A DNA stretch of 64,000 nt. Source: Verrucomicrobiota bacterium. GTDB lineage: Bacteria; Verrucomicrobiota; Verrucomicrobiia; Limisphaerales; JADJPG01. The position numbers and the translations under genes were made by a program. The notes under the pieces were generated by a model, which searched no databases, was not told where the DNA came from, and was given only the letters and a program-made list of their open reading frames with translations. Below are positions 29,411 through 38,685 of the stretch, piece after piece. How positions within the stretch are numbered: position 1 is the first letter of the stretch; every line of letters begins with the position of its first letter. The stretch covers positions 42,793-106,792 of the forward strand of contig JADJPG010000022.1 of the NCBI GenBank assembly GCA_016713365.1. The letters run 5' to 3'.

Positions 29411-30666
29411 GCGGTCTTTCTGCGGGAGATGAACCCGACGAGGTGAATCATGAATTGAACGATCATTCCTGCGGACACAATCGCGCAGCCCGCGTAGGGC
29501 GTCAGCCAGCTGGGATTCCGCACGACCTGCAGCACAGTGGAAGGCGTTTCCTTGTATTGCATGGCCAGCTCTTCGCCGACCATCTGGTATTGATAGAAGG
29601 TCAGTCCGTCATAACGGAGCGGGCTGTTCATGTAGATCTCAACTTCGCGATCCTCGCCCTTCGCCGGATGCTGGATGCGCACGCGACTGCGAAAGTCTTT
29701 CGGGATCTCCGTCCCGGGATACACCGAGTGCGTCACCTTGAGCAGCTCCATGGAGTAAGGCTTGTAGGCACGCGTAGGACGCAGCGAGAAGCGATACTCT
29801 TTCCCGCCGACCGTGAACTTCTGCATCTCCGTCAAGCGGGCGAGAATCGTGTCGGCCATCTGCGGGCCAGCCTGCTTCAGATAACTGCGGCGCACCGCAA
29901 GTGCCATCGTTTCATCCGCCGTCCAGCCCGACGCCACCCATTCGCCGAGTGACTTGCCCGAAGCCTCCAGCTCAAGGAGCGCAGTCGGCACATTCTTGCT
30001 ATCCATCGATTTGGTGATCGGGATTTGACGAAAGTCGAACGCCAGCGCAACCCCGTTCGTGGTCAGCGGCGGCTCGCCCTGTTGCATTGGAGCGCGGAAG
30101 GCGGGGTCGGAATTCGGCCAGTACGTCTTCACTCGAACCGTGAACGGAAGCTTCTCGTGAGTAATCTCCTTCTGTGCGGACACAATGGTTTCCGGGATGG
30201 CGACCACCTGTTCCTTGCCGCCATCAACATCCGTCGCGAACGCCAGTTCGTAGGACATGCCATTCTCCGACCACGAACGTGATTCGCCCTCCGCCATGCG
30301 CAACTGCGTTTCGCGGGAGAAGAGATCCGTCGTCAACTGGCCCAGCAGCAGCAGGATGATTCCAATGTGCGTGAGGTGAATGCCGAGCTTCTTGGTCGTG
30401 AACTGAAACCGCTGGATGAATGCGGCTGTGAGATTCACCAGAAGCAATGTGCCAATGAGATAGCCGCCCGGCAGGAACATCGGGATCTTGTAGCCGAACA
30501 TGTGCAGGCCCCAGACCCACCAATGTTTGAAGTAGCGTTCCTGCGCCTGATACAGGCCTTCATCCGCCTGCGCGACCGTGCCGACGAAGACGATGATGAT
30601 GCCCAGAGCGAGCAACACCACGGTGAGACGCAGCGAGCACAACGACTTTGCGATTCGTTCAAACAT
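29407..30666 (-). CDS. resB: ResB/Ccs1 cytochrome c biogenesis protein
   Basis: 419 residues. Hydrophobic helices at about 13-33 (LTVVLLALGIIIVFVGTVAQ), about 70-88 (YLIGTLLLVNLTAAFIQ), about 95-113 (HLTHIGIILLLLGQLT) and near the C-terminus (GCAIVSAGMIVQFMIHLVGF) flank a large extracytoplasmic domain. This is the ResB partner of CcsA in System II cytochrome c maturation. The C-terminal SPLRYDGLTFYQYQ motif is typical. It is operonic with ccsA (4-base overlap), and the lipoprotein gene upstream ends 8 bases before it. Confidence 0.85.
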   Translation of the reverse strand: MFERIAKSLCSLRLTVVLLALGIIIVFVGTVAQADEGLYQAQERYFKHWWVWGLHMFGYKIPMFLPGGYLIGTLLLVNLTAAFIQRFQFTTKKLGIHLTHIGIILLLLGQLTTDLFSRETQLRMAEGESRSWSENGMSYELAFATDVDGGKEQVVAIPETIVSAQKEITHEKLPFTVRVKTYWPNSDPAFRAPMQQGEPPLTTNGVALAFDFRQIPITKSMDSKNVPTALLELEASGKSLGEWVASGWTADETMALAVRRSYLKQAGPQMADTILARLTEMQKFTVGGKEYRFSLRPTRAYKPYSMELLKVTHSVYPGTEIPKDFRSRVRIQHPAKGEDREVEIYMNSPLRYDGLTFYQYQMVGEELAMQYKETPSTVLQVVRNPSWLTPYAGCAIVSAGMIVQFMIHLVGFISRRKTA

Positions 30667-30674
30667 GGGATTGG

Positions 30675-31763
30675 TCAGGGCTTGGATTTGGCGAAGGCCA
30701 CGAAGGCATCCTTCTCGGGCGACACCGCCGCAGTGTCACCCATCAGCTTGTAAAACCAGTAGCTGCCATTTCGCGGCACGACGGCACCGAGCAGCTTCTT
30801 CGAGTCATTAACCATTTCCACCAAGATTGCGCCCGGACTCGCCGGGTCAAGTGGCGAAACCACGGAACTCAGTTCGCCCTCTCCCACCTCGGCCAGTCCA
30901 ATCTGCCTGCGCCAGCGATTCACATTGGCCAGCGTGCCGCCCGTGTCATTCGGGAACACGCTGACGCCAACCTCCGCCTTCGCGCCATTGCGTTCCGGCA
31001 CTGCGAAACGCGCCACTTGCATTTGACCGGCGGTCAGCTGCTTCCACTGCGACGGCACGGTCCACGAAGGTTTCGATCCACTACCCTCACCCTCCGCCAC
31101 CGCTGGCGCTTCTGATGGAGCTTCTTTCAATCGGATCGATTTCAGGAACTCGATAAACACCGGCTTCTGCGCATCGACCACCGGTGCGTCACCGGAAAGC
31201 TTGTAGAACCAGCTCGCGTCATCGCGATGAACAATCGCCGTGATAATCTTGGCGTTTGAGGAAGCCTCTCCAGCTTTTCCGCCGATCTGGAAGAGATTCG
31301 CCGGTTCATCACCAACCGTAACTTTCTCGAATTGTTTCAGTGCCTCGTCGCGTTCCAGCGGCGCCAGGCCCACCTGTTCACGCCACATGTTCACAATCTC
31401 CGCGTCACGTCCCGCCAGCTTCGCCAGCGGGGTAATGGTTACCTGAGCCTCGGTTTCTCCCTCACCCTTGATGGCAAAGGACGCAACGCTCATCTGCCCG
31501 GCCCCGCTCTCCTTCCAGCCACTGGGCAGCGTCCAACTCACTTGCGGACGGGCCTTGGGAATCCCCATTCCCATTCCCGAACCGTGGTTGTGAGCCTGCG
31601 CCACCATCGGCTTCTCGGGCTCCTTCGCGACCGTGTAGACCTGAATCTCCTCGCGCTGGCATCCGCCGCCGATGGCAAGCAAAGCAACGGCAAGCAGCCA
31701 TTTCGACTGTTTCCCGAAAGCCAATTCGATTCGGCGGCGCAGCATGACACTCTTCATCTTCAT
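30675..31763 (-). CDS. Lipoprotein with a duplicated domain, in the ccs operon
   Basis: 362 residues. N-terminal signal WLLAVALLAIGGGCQ with a lipoprotein-like cysteine, although the lipobox is weak. A short linker rich in His, Gly and Met follows (HNHGSGMGMGIPKA). Two homologous halves come next, at about residues 75-215 and 230-360. Each begins with a W-T-[LV]-P-S-x-W motif (SWTLPSGWKESGAGQM; SWTVPSQWKQLTAGQM), continues with a NxWRxQ[VI]GLA motif and ends in a WFYKLxGD segment. The family is not one I can name. Its place directly upstream of resB-ccsA suggests a periplasmic role connected with cytochrome c maturation or heme. Confidence 0.7.
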   Translation of the reverse strand: MKMKSVMLRRRIELAFGKQSKWLLAVALLAIGGGCQREEIQVYTVAKEPEKPMVAQAHNHGSGMGMGIPKARPQVSWTLPSGWKESGAGQMSVASFAIKGEGETEAQVTITPLAKLAGRDAEIVNMWREQVGLAPLERDEALKQFEKVTVGDEPANLFQIGGKAGEASSNAKIITAIVHRDDASWFYKLSGDAPVVDAQKPVFIEFLKSIRLKEAPSEAPAVAEGEGSGSKPSWTVPSQWKQLTAGQMQVARFAVPERNGAKAEVGVSVFPNDTGGTLANVNRWRRQIGLAEVGEGELSSVVSPLDPASPGAILVEMVNDSKKLLGAVVPRNGSYWFYKLMGDTAAVSPEKDAFVAFAKSKP

Positions 31764-31887
31764 TACTTAGCTGACTGTGATCTCAATCCGCAAGCGGTTT
31801 GCGGGAGAGAGCTTGGACTTCACCTTTGACAGTTTTCTTCACCTCTCTTGCCCTAGACACTCCAATCTGTGCTCACCCCAAAAGCAA

Positions 31888-31912
31888 CGAGGACAGGCAT
31901 CACCTGTCCTCG
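31888..31912 (-). terminator. Intrinsic terminator downstream of rho
   Basis: Perfect 10-base stem CGAGGACAGG / CCTGTCCTCG with a 5-base loop, 32 bases beyond the rho stop. Read on the minus strand it is followed by TTGCTTTTG, a moderate U-tract. It separates rho from the downstream lipoprotein/ccs operon. Confidence 0.7.
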
Positions 31913-31943
31913 CGTGAATTCAGTTGGAGTATCGGAACACGAT

Positions 31944-33554
31944 TTAGCCCGCGCTCATGCCCAGCAGGAACATGATGTTGCTCTGGGTCTTCTTGAGCTT
32001 GTTCAGCAGCAGCTCCATTGCTTCGACCGGCGGCACGCCTGTGAGCGCGCGGCGGAGGATGACCACCTTGCCGTATTCGTCCGGGTGATACAGGAGTTCT
32101 TCTTTGCGCGTGCCGGACATCTCGATGTTGATCGAGGGGAAGATACGGCGGTCGACGAGATGACGATCCAAATGGATCTCCATGTTGCCGGTGCCCTTGA
32201 ATTCTTCGAAGATGACTTCATCCATGCGGCTGCCGGTATCGACCAGCGCCGTCGCCATGATGGTCAGCGAACCGCCCTCTTCGATGTTACGCGCCGCGCC
32301 GAAGAAACGCTTCGGCTTGTGCAACGCATTCGCGTCCACACCGCCGGAGAGAATCTTGCCGGAGTGCGGCTGCACCGTGTTGTAGGCACGGGCGAGACGC
32401 GTGATGGAGTCGAGGAGGATGACCACGTCGCGCTTGTGCTCGACCATGCGCTTGGCCTTTTCGATCACCATTTCGGCGACCTGCACGTGACGTTCCGGCG
32501 GTTCATCGAACGTCGAGCTGATGACCTCGGCGCCTTTGCAACTGCGCTCCATGTCGGTCACTTCCTCGGGACGTTCGTCAATCAGCAGAATGAACAGATA
32601 CGATTCCGGATTGTTCTTCAGAATCGCGTTCGCCAGCTTCTGCATCAGCACCGTCTTGCCGGTGCGCGGAGGCGCGACGATGAGACCGCGCGTGCCTTTG
32701 CCAATCGGGCAAACCAGATCGACGACGCGCGTCGAGAGTTCGTCCTGGGCGGTTTCGAGAATGAACCGCTTGTTCGGAAACAGCGGCGTCAGGTTGTCGA
32801 AGTGCGTCTTGTCCTTCGCCTTTTCCGGATCTTCATTGTCGACTGCTTCTACTTTCAGCAGCGCGAAGAAGCGTTCCTTTTCCTTCGGCGGACGAATCTG
32901 ACCGGCGATCAGGTTGCCAGTCTGAAGATCGAACCGGCGAATCTGCGACGGCGACACATAGATGTCTTCCGGGCACGACAGGTAATTGAAGCTCTGCGAG
33001 CGCAGGAAGCCGAAGCCTTCCGGCAACACTTCGAGCACGCCTTCGGAAAACAGAATGCCGCTGCGTTCCGCGTTCTTCTGAAGAATGTGGAAGATGACCT
33101 CGTGCTTGCGCATCGTGCCGAAATTCTCGATGCCCATGTCCTTGGCCATCTGATTCAGCTCGGTCATCGACATCGCCTGCAGCTTGGCGATGTTGACGGT
33201 GAAGGAAGGCTTGCCAGTCGCCGCAACGGCAGCAGCAGCGGCTTCCTCTTCCTCCTTCGTCTCGGCAGGAACTTCCACCGGTTTGGTCGGAAGCTGGATG
33301 TCAGACTCGCGCCGGGCATTGCCCAACGGCGGTTGATCATCTTCGGGCTCGGGACCGCGATTCGGGCGGCCGCCTTTTTGAGGACGATTCTGGCGTTGGG
33401 GCGCTCCGGCTGCGGGGGCCATCCCGGGCAGATTTGGTTCAGCCACGGCGGCACTGGAGCCCCCGTTTTGGGAAGTGGGTTGGTTGTCTTGCTTCTTCTT
33501 GGGCGGGCCTTTAGGGCGAGCCGGCCTCTTTGGAGGCTGCGGATTGTCAGGCAT
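31944..33554 (-). CDS. rho: Transcription termination factor Rho
   Basis: 536 residues, longer than the roughly 420 of E. coli because of an N-terminal low-complexity extension (about 1-115) rich in Pro, Lys, Gln and Asn. Then the Rho N-terminal helical domain (MSMTELNQMAKDMGIENF), the cold-shock-like RNA-binding domain (GFGFLRSQSFNYL ... DIYVSPSQIRRF) and the RecA-type ATPase with Walker A APPRTGKT, Walker B VVILLDSITRLARAYN and the Q/R-loop region. The C-terminal KKTQSNIMFLLGM is typical. Cytoplasmic hexameric helicase ending transcription. It is bounded downstream by an intrinsic terminator. Confidence 0.95.
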   Translation of the reverse strand: MPDNPQPPKRPARPKGPPKKKQDNQPTSQNGGSSAAVAEPNLPGMAPAAGAPQRQNRPQKGGRPNRGPEPEDDQPPLGNARRESDIQLPTKPVEVPAETKEEEEAAAAAVAATGKPSFTVNIAKLQAMSMTELNQMAKDMGIENFGTMRKHEVIFHILQKNAERSGILFSEGVLEVLPEGFGFLRSQSFNYLSCPEDIYVSPSQIRRFDLQTGNLIAGQIRPPKEKERFFALLKVEAVDNEDPEKAKDKTHFDNLTPLFPNKRFILETAQDELSTRVVDLVCPIGKGTRGLIVAPPRTGKTVLMQKLANAILKNNPESYLFILLIDERPEEVTDMERSCKGAEVISSTFDEPPERHVQVAEMVIEKAKRMVEHKRDVVILLDSITRLARAYNTVQPHSGKILSGGVDANALHKPKRFFGAARNIEEGGSLTIMATALVDTGSRMDEVIFEEFKGTGNMEIHLDRHLVDRRIFPSINIEMSGTRKEELLYHPDEYGKVVILRRALTGVPPVEAMELLLNKLKKTQSNIMFLLGMSAG

Positions 33555-33718
33555 AATGATTAAAATTTAAACTGCTCTAAAGCTTCGTAGCGAAACGACC
33601 GCCTGCGCAAGCCGAGGTATGGGACGCAGCGTTCGTCTAGTTGGATTGACCCAAGGGTGAAACGTTTGCTTTCAGCCCCCAGTCAACTCGGAGATGAGAC
33701 TGGCTTAATTCAGTTCAC

Positions 33719-35887
33719 TCAATACGGCAAGGGAAATCTCGCCGTAAGTTCACGGACACGTTGGCGGACAGCGTGTGCGGCGTCAACATTCTTTATGTCC
33801 ATCAGCACTTCGCTGATCATGTCGGCAATGGCGGCCATCTCCGCTTCCTTCATCCCGCGCGTCGTCACGGCCGGCGTGCCGACACGAATACCGCTCGCTT
33901 GGAATGGAGAACGCGTTTCGAACGGAATCGTGTTCTTGTTCACCGTGATTCCCGCTTCATCGAGCGCAATCTGACAATCCTTGCCCGTCAGGCCACGCTG
34001 ACCGACATCCACCAGCGCCAGATGATTATCGGTGCCGCCGCTGACGAGGCGGAAACTGTTTCGCTTCAAACCTTCCGCCAGCGCCTTCGCATTCTTCACG
34101 ATCTGCTGTTGGTAGCTCTTGAAGCCCGGCTGCATCGCTTCATGGAAGCAAACAGCCTTCGCTGCGATCACGTGCATCAATGGACCGCCCTGGATACCCG
34201 GGAACGCCTGCGAATCGATTTCCTTCGCATACTTCTCCCGGCACATGATCAAGCCGCCGCGCGGTCCGCGCAATGTCTTGTGCGTGGTCGTGGTGACGAA
34301 ATCCGCGTGAGCAATCGGGCTCGGATGTTCACCGGCCGCAACCAGACCCGCGATATGCGCAATGTCCGCCAGCAGCATGGCACCCACCTCACGGGCAATT
34401 TCTCCCATGCGCGCGAAATCAATAATGCGCGGATACGCACTGGCTCCGACCGTGATCATCTTCGGCTTGTGCTCCCGAGCCATCTGCGCGAGCTGATCGT
34501 AATCGATCCGCTCGTCGTCCTTGCGCACGCCGTAATGAACGATTTCGAAAAACTTTCCGGAGAAATTCGCCTTGTTGCCGTGGGTCAAATGACCTCCGTG
34601 GCTCAGATCCATGGTCAGCATCTTGTCGCCGGGCTTCAGGAACGCAAAATACACCGCCATGTTCGCGCCGCTGCCGGAGTGCGGCTGCACGTTGGCGTGT
34701 TCGGCACCGAAGAGTTTCTTCGCGCGATCGATCGCCACCTGCTCCACGGTGTCCACGTTCTCACAGCCGCCATACCAGCGCTTCTTAGGGTAACCCTCCG
34801 CATACTTGTTGGTCAGGACGGAGCCTTGCGCTTCCATCACGGCCGGGCTGGTGAAATTTTCGCTGGCGATCAGCTCGATGTTTTCCTGCTGACGCTGGCG
34901 TTCAAGATTGATGGCTTGGGAGATTTCGGGATCAACGTGACTGAGTTTCAAATCCATAAGTGCTGTTGTGGGTTCAAATTTGTTCACGCGCCGTTCGTGG
35001 CGGCCGCCCTCGAATTTCGCGTTCAGAAAAGCTTCGATAATTCGGAGCGTGGATTCTGCTTCCGCGCCTTCCGCTCTGAGACAGAGCACGTTGGCGTCGT
35101 TATGCCGGCGGGACATCTCGGTCGTGTGTGGATCACAGACCAGCGTCGCACGGATGCCTGGCACTTTGTTCGCGGCGATGCTCATGCCGACACCAGTGGT
35201 GCAGATCAAAATACCGAACTCGTTCTGACGATCCGCCACGCTCCGCGCCACCGCTTGCGCGTAATCGGGATAGTCGGTCGATTCTTTCGAGTTGGCACCG
35301 AAGTCGGAGACGGTGATGCCGCGCCTTTTCAGCTGGCTCTTCACGAACTCCTTCAGCTCAAACCCGCCATGGTCCGACCCTAGGCCAATGGTCTTCGGCG
35401 GCGCCGTCTCGCGCGGACTGGTCGCGATGGTGGTCTGCTCAATGAAGCGCAACATCGACGCAATCCCCTGCTCTATTTGATCGCGGCAGTTCTGGTAAAC
35501 CTCCAGGGATCCGCCGATCGGATCCGAAATGTCATTCTCGAAACTGTCCAGAGTGTCATCGAACTCCCGCAAGAGGAACGTTTTCTCCGCCGCCTGGGGA
35601 TACAGCAACATGATCGCGTCCACATGGCTGTGCGTCATGCCGAAGATAAAATCAGCGCGGCGAACCAGTTCCGCCGTCAACATCCGGCTCCGCTGGCGCG
35701 AGATGTCGATGCCCAACTCCCGAACAGCGCGAACCGCGTGCTCGCTGGGAGGCAGACCATCGATGGCGCCAACCCCTGCCGAATAGACTTCGTAATCGCC
35801 ACGGCCCTTGACGGCGTGGCGAAAAATTCCCTCGGCCATGGGACTGCGACAAATGTTGCCGGTGCAGACGAAAAGGATGGTCTTCAT
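33719..35887 (-). CDS. glyA: Triple fusion: low-MW phosphatase - RpiB - serine hydroxymethyltransferase
   Basis: 722 residues in one uninterrupted frame. Residues about 1-148 are a low-molecular-weight tyrosine/arginine phosphatase (active-site loop VCTGNICRSPMAEG, acid motif DISDPIG). Residues about 163-305 are ribose-5-phosphate isomerase B (GLGSDHGGFELKE, GVGMSIAANKVPGIRA, FEGGRHERRV). Residues 311-722 are full-length SHMT (PHSGSGANMAVY, PLP lysine in TTTTHKTLRGPRGG). All three carry their signature motifs, so each could be active. The start is ATG 35887; an in-frame codon further up gives a poorer N-terminus. An internal ATG at 34957 (MDLKLSHVD) is exactly where free SHMT begins, so a separate GlyA could also be made, though I see no clear ribosome site. 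In Firmicutes ywlE, ywlF (rpiB) and glyA are neighbours, which makes a fusion understandable. Confidence 0.88.
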   Translation of the reverse strand: MKTILFVCTGNICRSPMAEGIFRHAVKGRGDYEVYSAGVGAIDGLPPSEHAVRAVRELGIDISRQRSRMLTAELVRRADFIFGMTHSHVDAIMLLYPQAAEKTFLLREFDDTLDSFENDISDPIGGSLEVYQNCRDQIEQGIASMLRFIEQTTIATSPRETAPPKTIGLGSDHGGFELKEFVKSQLKRRGITVSDFGANSKESTDYPDYAQAVARSVADRQNEFGILICTTGVGMSIAANKVPGIRATLVCDPHTTEMSRRHNDANVLCLRAEGAEAESTLRIIEAFLNAKFEGGRHERRVNKFEPTTALMDLKLSHVDPEISQAINLERQRQQENIELIASENFTSPAVMEAQGSVLTNKYAEGYPKKRWYGGCENVDTVEQVAIDRAKKLFGAEHANVQPHSGSGANMAVYFAFLKPGDKMLTMDLSHGGHLTHGNKANFSGKFFEIVHYGVRKDDERIDYDQLAQMAREHKPKMITVGASAYPRIIDFARMGEIAREVGAMLLADIAHIAGLVAAGEHPSPIAHADFVTTTTHKTLRGPRGGLIMCREKYAKEIDSQAFPGIQGGPLMHVIAAKAVCFHEAMQPGFKSYQQQIVKNAKALAEGLKRNSFRLVSGGTDNHLALVDVGQRGLTGKDCQIALDEAGITVNKNTIPFETRSPFQASGIRVGTPAVTTRGMKEAEMAAIADMISEVLMDIKNVDAAHAVRQRVRELTARFPLPY

Positions 35888-35999
35888 TCCAGACTCAATG
35901 GGAATCAAATTGGGCGTGGCACCTCAAAACGTCAACGGCGAAATCCATTTAGACAGGTTGATCAAAATCACTTTGAACACAAAATCGTGAACCAAATGT

Positions 36000-36506
36000 T
36001 CATTGAGGAACTCTCATGAATCGACGGAGCAAAACAACAATCCACCACGCCAAACCGGCGATGAAACCACCCGCGACCGCGACCAGAAGGCGGGTCGAAA
36101 GTTGCGGCGGCGAATGAAGGTTCGCATCGACCACCAACCAGTGACTGCCCGCGACGAAGCAGACCGATAAACAGCCGAACCATACTGCGTGCCGAAACAG
36201 GTAATTTATTGTTTCAGACTTCCGCTCCGGAGCCAGCCAATACTCGCGGCGCGGTATATTGACCAACCCAACTGGTAAAAACCGTACGCAATAACAAACC
36301 ACTGGAACCGCGAGCGGAAAAAACGATCCGAAGGTCACCATGTAACGGACATGGGAATCGCGGGACATCCAGCCGTTGGCCGCTCCCGACGCATCGAAAT
36401 GCGACGCGACCCGATCGGGCAATTGCCCGACTGTCACCAAAACAAAGATGACGAAAGCCGAATACAGCAAGACGAAGATGATGAGCGGAAGACGGGCCGA
36501 TCGCAT
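36000..36506 (-). CDS. DUF1648 membrane protein
   Basis: 168 residues with four hydrophobic helices (LPLIIFVLLYSAFVIFVLV, FFPLAVPVVCYCV, WFGCLSVCFVAGS, LLVAVAGGFIAGLAWW). The diagnostic DUF1648 motif LPDRVASHFDASGAANGW follows the first helix. Family members such as SdpI-like proteins sit in the membrane; the role here is unknown. Transcribed alone or with the phosphatase fusion, 112 bases downstream. Confidence 0.75.
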   Translation of the reverse strand: MRSARLPLIIFVLLYSAFVIFVLVTVGQLPDRVASHFDASGAANGWMSRDSHVRYMVTFGSFFPLAVPVVCYCVRFLPVGLVNIPRREYWLAPERKSETINYLFRHAVWFGCLSVCFVAGSHWLVVDANLHSPPQLSTRLLVAVAGGFIAGLAWWIVVLLRRFMRVPQ

Positions 36507-36545
36507 AAACGGTTCACCAGCGATACCGCGTGACCAAGCTGAAAA

Positions 36546-37655
36546 CTAGTTGGCTCGAAACTGCTGAACGACAGCCAAACCCTTGAGAAGGTCAAGCGCT
36601 CGTGCCAGCGCTGGATCGGTGACGACCGGCACTATTGGTTCTGGCAAAGGAGGTGTCGGATTCGCCGCCACCGTTTCACGGTCGATGGCTTGACCTTCCC
36701 GGCTCATTCGCACCAGTTCAGCCTCATTCATCCGGCGACGCGGTGATCGGTTTGTAGTCGAAGCATGCAACTCATTGGTTGGCGCCGCTGTCGCTTTGAA
36801 CGCCTTTGCCAACACCTTGTAAGCATCTTCATAGTACGCCAGTTCATCTTCCGGACTTACCACCACGCTGATGTCCGGCTTCATCCCCGATTCGGACAAC
36901 TCCCGACCATCCGACACCTTCAGCGGCGCCACCGCCACCCGCAACCGCTGGCCAGTTTTTAAAGTGAAGATTTTCGACATGCTCGCCTGCCCGGCGGTGT
37001 TCGTCCCAATCAACAAACCCACTTCCCGATGCCGCAGCATTCCCGCCAGCGCCTCCGCGGCACCGGAAGTTTTTCGGTTCACCAGCAATGCCACGGGAAC
37101 CGAAATGGCGTTGGTTTTCGTCGAAGATTTCCTCACGCCCTCGCCCCAATCCACCAGCACCGTTTCATTTGCCATGAACAAATCCGCCAACGCCGCCGCC
37201 GCGCCATAGTCCTGCCCGCCCGCGTAACGGAGATCCAGAACCAGCCCCTTCACCGAGTTGGTCGCCCGTAATTGATTGAACTGTGACCTCATGGCGTCCG
37301 CAGTGCCCGTCGTCAGCCTCTGAACCCGAAAATAACCGTAGTTCTTTTCAAAGACCTCCGAGGTCACCGGCGTCTGGGTCGCATGGTTCCCTCCATCAGC
37401 AGCCAGATCATCCACCAAGCTGGCGCGTGTTCCGAGTTCTGACAGCAACCCCTTCACTGCCGCTTCGCTCAGGGAAGCATCCGTCGCACCCGCAAGATTC
37501 GCCTTCAACAACTGGTAAACCTCCTGAAAGTCGACTGAGCTCGAAGGAGTCGCCGCCCCCGCAAACTCCCCCACCAGTAACATGGCAGCCAATCCAAGTG
37601 AAACCGCCGCCCGACGCAACGCGCAGAACTCTCGAATAAAATATTTGTGGAGCAT
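36546..37655 (-). CDS. S41 (C-terminal-processing-protease-like) protein, probably inactive
   Basis: 369 residues with a signal peptide (LRRAAVSLGLAAMLLVGEFAGA). The core resembles the S41 peptidase domain: GYFRVQRL, VKGLVLDLRYAGGQDYG, VALLVNRKTSGAAEALAGML and IGTNTAGQASM. In active S41 enzymes the catalytic serine lies in SASE and the lysine in GKG 25 residues later. Here the aligned positions read GAAE and GQA, so serine is replaced by glycine and lysine by glutamine (a serine does lie one position earlier). No PDZ domain is visible. The C-terminal tail is Pro/Thr-rich. Likely a periplasmic non-catalytic relative. The start is ATG 37655 (MLHKYFIREF), just before the signal sequence. Confidence 0.7.
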   Translation of the reverse strand: MLHKYFIREFCALRRAAVSLGLAAMLLVGEFAGAATPSSSVDFQEVYQLLKANLAGATDASLSEAAVKGLLSELGTRASLVDDLAADGGNHATQTPVTSEVFEKNYGYFRVQRLTTGTADAMRSQFNQLRATNSVKGLVLDLRYAGGQDYGAAAALADLFMANETVLVDWGEGVRKSSTKTNAISVPVALLVNRKTSGAAEALAGMLRHREVGLLIGTNTAGQASMSKIFTLKTGQRLRVAVAPLKVSDGRELSESGMKPDISVVVSPEDELAYYEDAYKVLAKAFKATAAPTNELHASTTNRSPRRRMNEAELVRMSREGQAIDRETVAANPTPPLPEPIVPVVTDPALARALDLLKGLAVVQQFRAN

Positions 37656-37810
37656 AAAAAGAAGCCGCGTCCAATCCTCGCGCGGCCAGATGGGAGAAGG
37701 TTGCCAGCCAACGCCCATTCGTCCAACTCGAATTTTCCCTACTCGCCAGCACGACAAACGCTGTCGCAATTTCCCTTTTACCAGAACAGGTCGCTCGACA
37801 TTCTTAAGCC

Positions 37811-38554
37811 ATGCAATTCCCAGAACTGAAGGATCAAATGGTGATCATCACGGGTGGAGCCAACGGAATTGGCTCTGCGATAGTTCGCGCCTTCCATGCA
37901 CAAGGCGCCGAGATTCACTTTTGCGATATCGACGAATCGGCCGGTAACGCGCTCGTCCAGGAACTGGGCGACCAGGTACGTTACCGCAAACTCGACCTCA
38001 CCAAGGAAGGACAGATTCTCAAGTGGTTCCAAGAGATCCGAAGAACGAAGACGCCACTCCGAGCCCTGATCAACAACGCGGCCCGCGATCCGCGCCAGCC
38101 ACTTACCGAGATTTCCGCCAAAGATTGGGACGCTCTCCTGGCACTGAATCTCCGAGCCTATTTTCTGATGTGCCGTGAATCATCGCCGCTGATGACCACC
38201 AGCAGCGCGATCGTGAACCTTGCCTCGATCACCTTCCACCAAGGCCCGTCGCCGATGACCGGCTATGTCGCGTCCAAAGGAGGCGTCATCGGTTTCACAC
38301 GCGCCCTTGCCCGAGAATTGGGTCCACGCCGAATTCGCGTCAACACACTCTCGCCCGGCTGGGTGATGACCGAGCGACAACTCAAAGATTTCGTCCGGCC
38401 CGCCACGAAGAGGCTCATTCGAGACGCGCAATGTATCCCCGATCTTCTCCTGCCCGAAGACATCGCCGACGTCGCCGTCTTTCTCTGTTCGGATGCCAGT
38501 CGTGCGATCACCGGACAGGAGATCCTCGCCGACCGCGGTTGGTATCACTCATGA
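37811..38554 (+). CDS. SDR family oxidoreductase
   Basis: 247 residues. Cofactor loop TGGANGIG (about 15-22), an acidic residue after beta-2 (CDIDE) favouring NAD, NNAA in place of NNAG, catalytic Ser in NLASITF, YxxxK as YVASK, and C-terminal GQEILADRGW. A complete classical short-chain dehydrogenase; substrate unknown. Divergent from the S41-like gene with a 155-base spacer. It lies just upstream of tRNA-Asn. Confidence 0.85.
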   Translation: MQFPELKDQMVIITGGANGIGSAIVRAFHAQGAEIHFCDIDESAGNALVQELGDQVRYRKLDLTKEGQILKWFQEIRRTKTPLRALINNAARDPRQPLTEISAKDWDALLALNLRAYFLMCRESSPLMTTSSAIVNLASITFHQGPSPMTGYVASKGGVIGFTRALARELGPRRIRVNTLSPGWVMTERQLKDFVRPATKRLIRDAQCIPDLLLPEDIADVAVFLCSDASRAITGQEILADRGWYHS

Positions 38555-38640
38555 GAACCTCAAGTGAGGCGGCGCTTGGCCGATAAAATTCCCGTTGCGC
38601 GCTGCAGATACAATCAATGCGTAAAAAATCTGAAAATCCG

Positions 38641-38669
38641 TTGACGGTTGAAAGGTCGATTTGTATCTT
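38641..38669 (+). promoter_or_regulatory. Sigma-70-type promoter for tRNA-Asn
   Basis: TTGACG at 38641-38646 and TATCTT at 38664-38669 with a 17-base spacer. This places the start of transcription about 10 bases before the tRNA. It is the best-formed -35/-10 pair I noticed in the window. Confidence 0.65.
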
Positions 38670-38685
38670 GCGCGCTCCTCTGAGT

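Noticed and set aside
31869..33563. 564-codon plus-strand open frame over rho
   Set aside because: Antisense of rho, which is unmistakable on the minus strand; the same applies to 33761-35383 over the phosphatase/SHMT fusion and 27518-29095 over ccsA.
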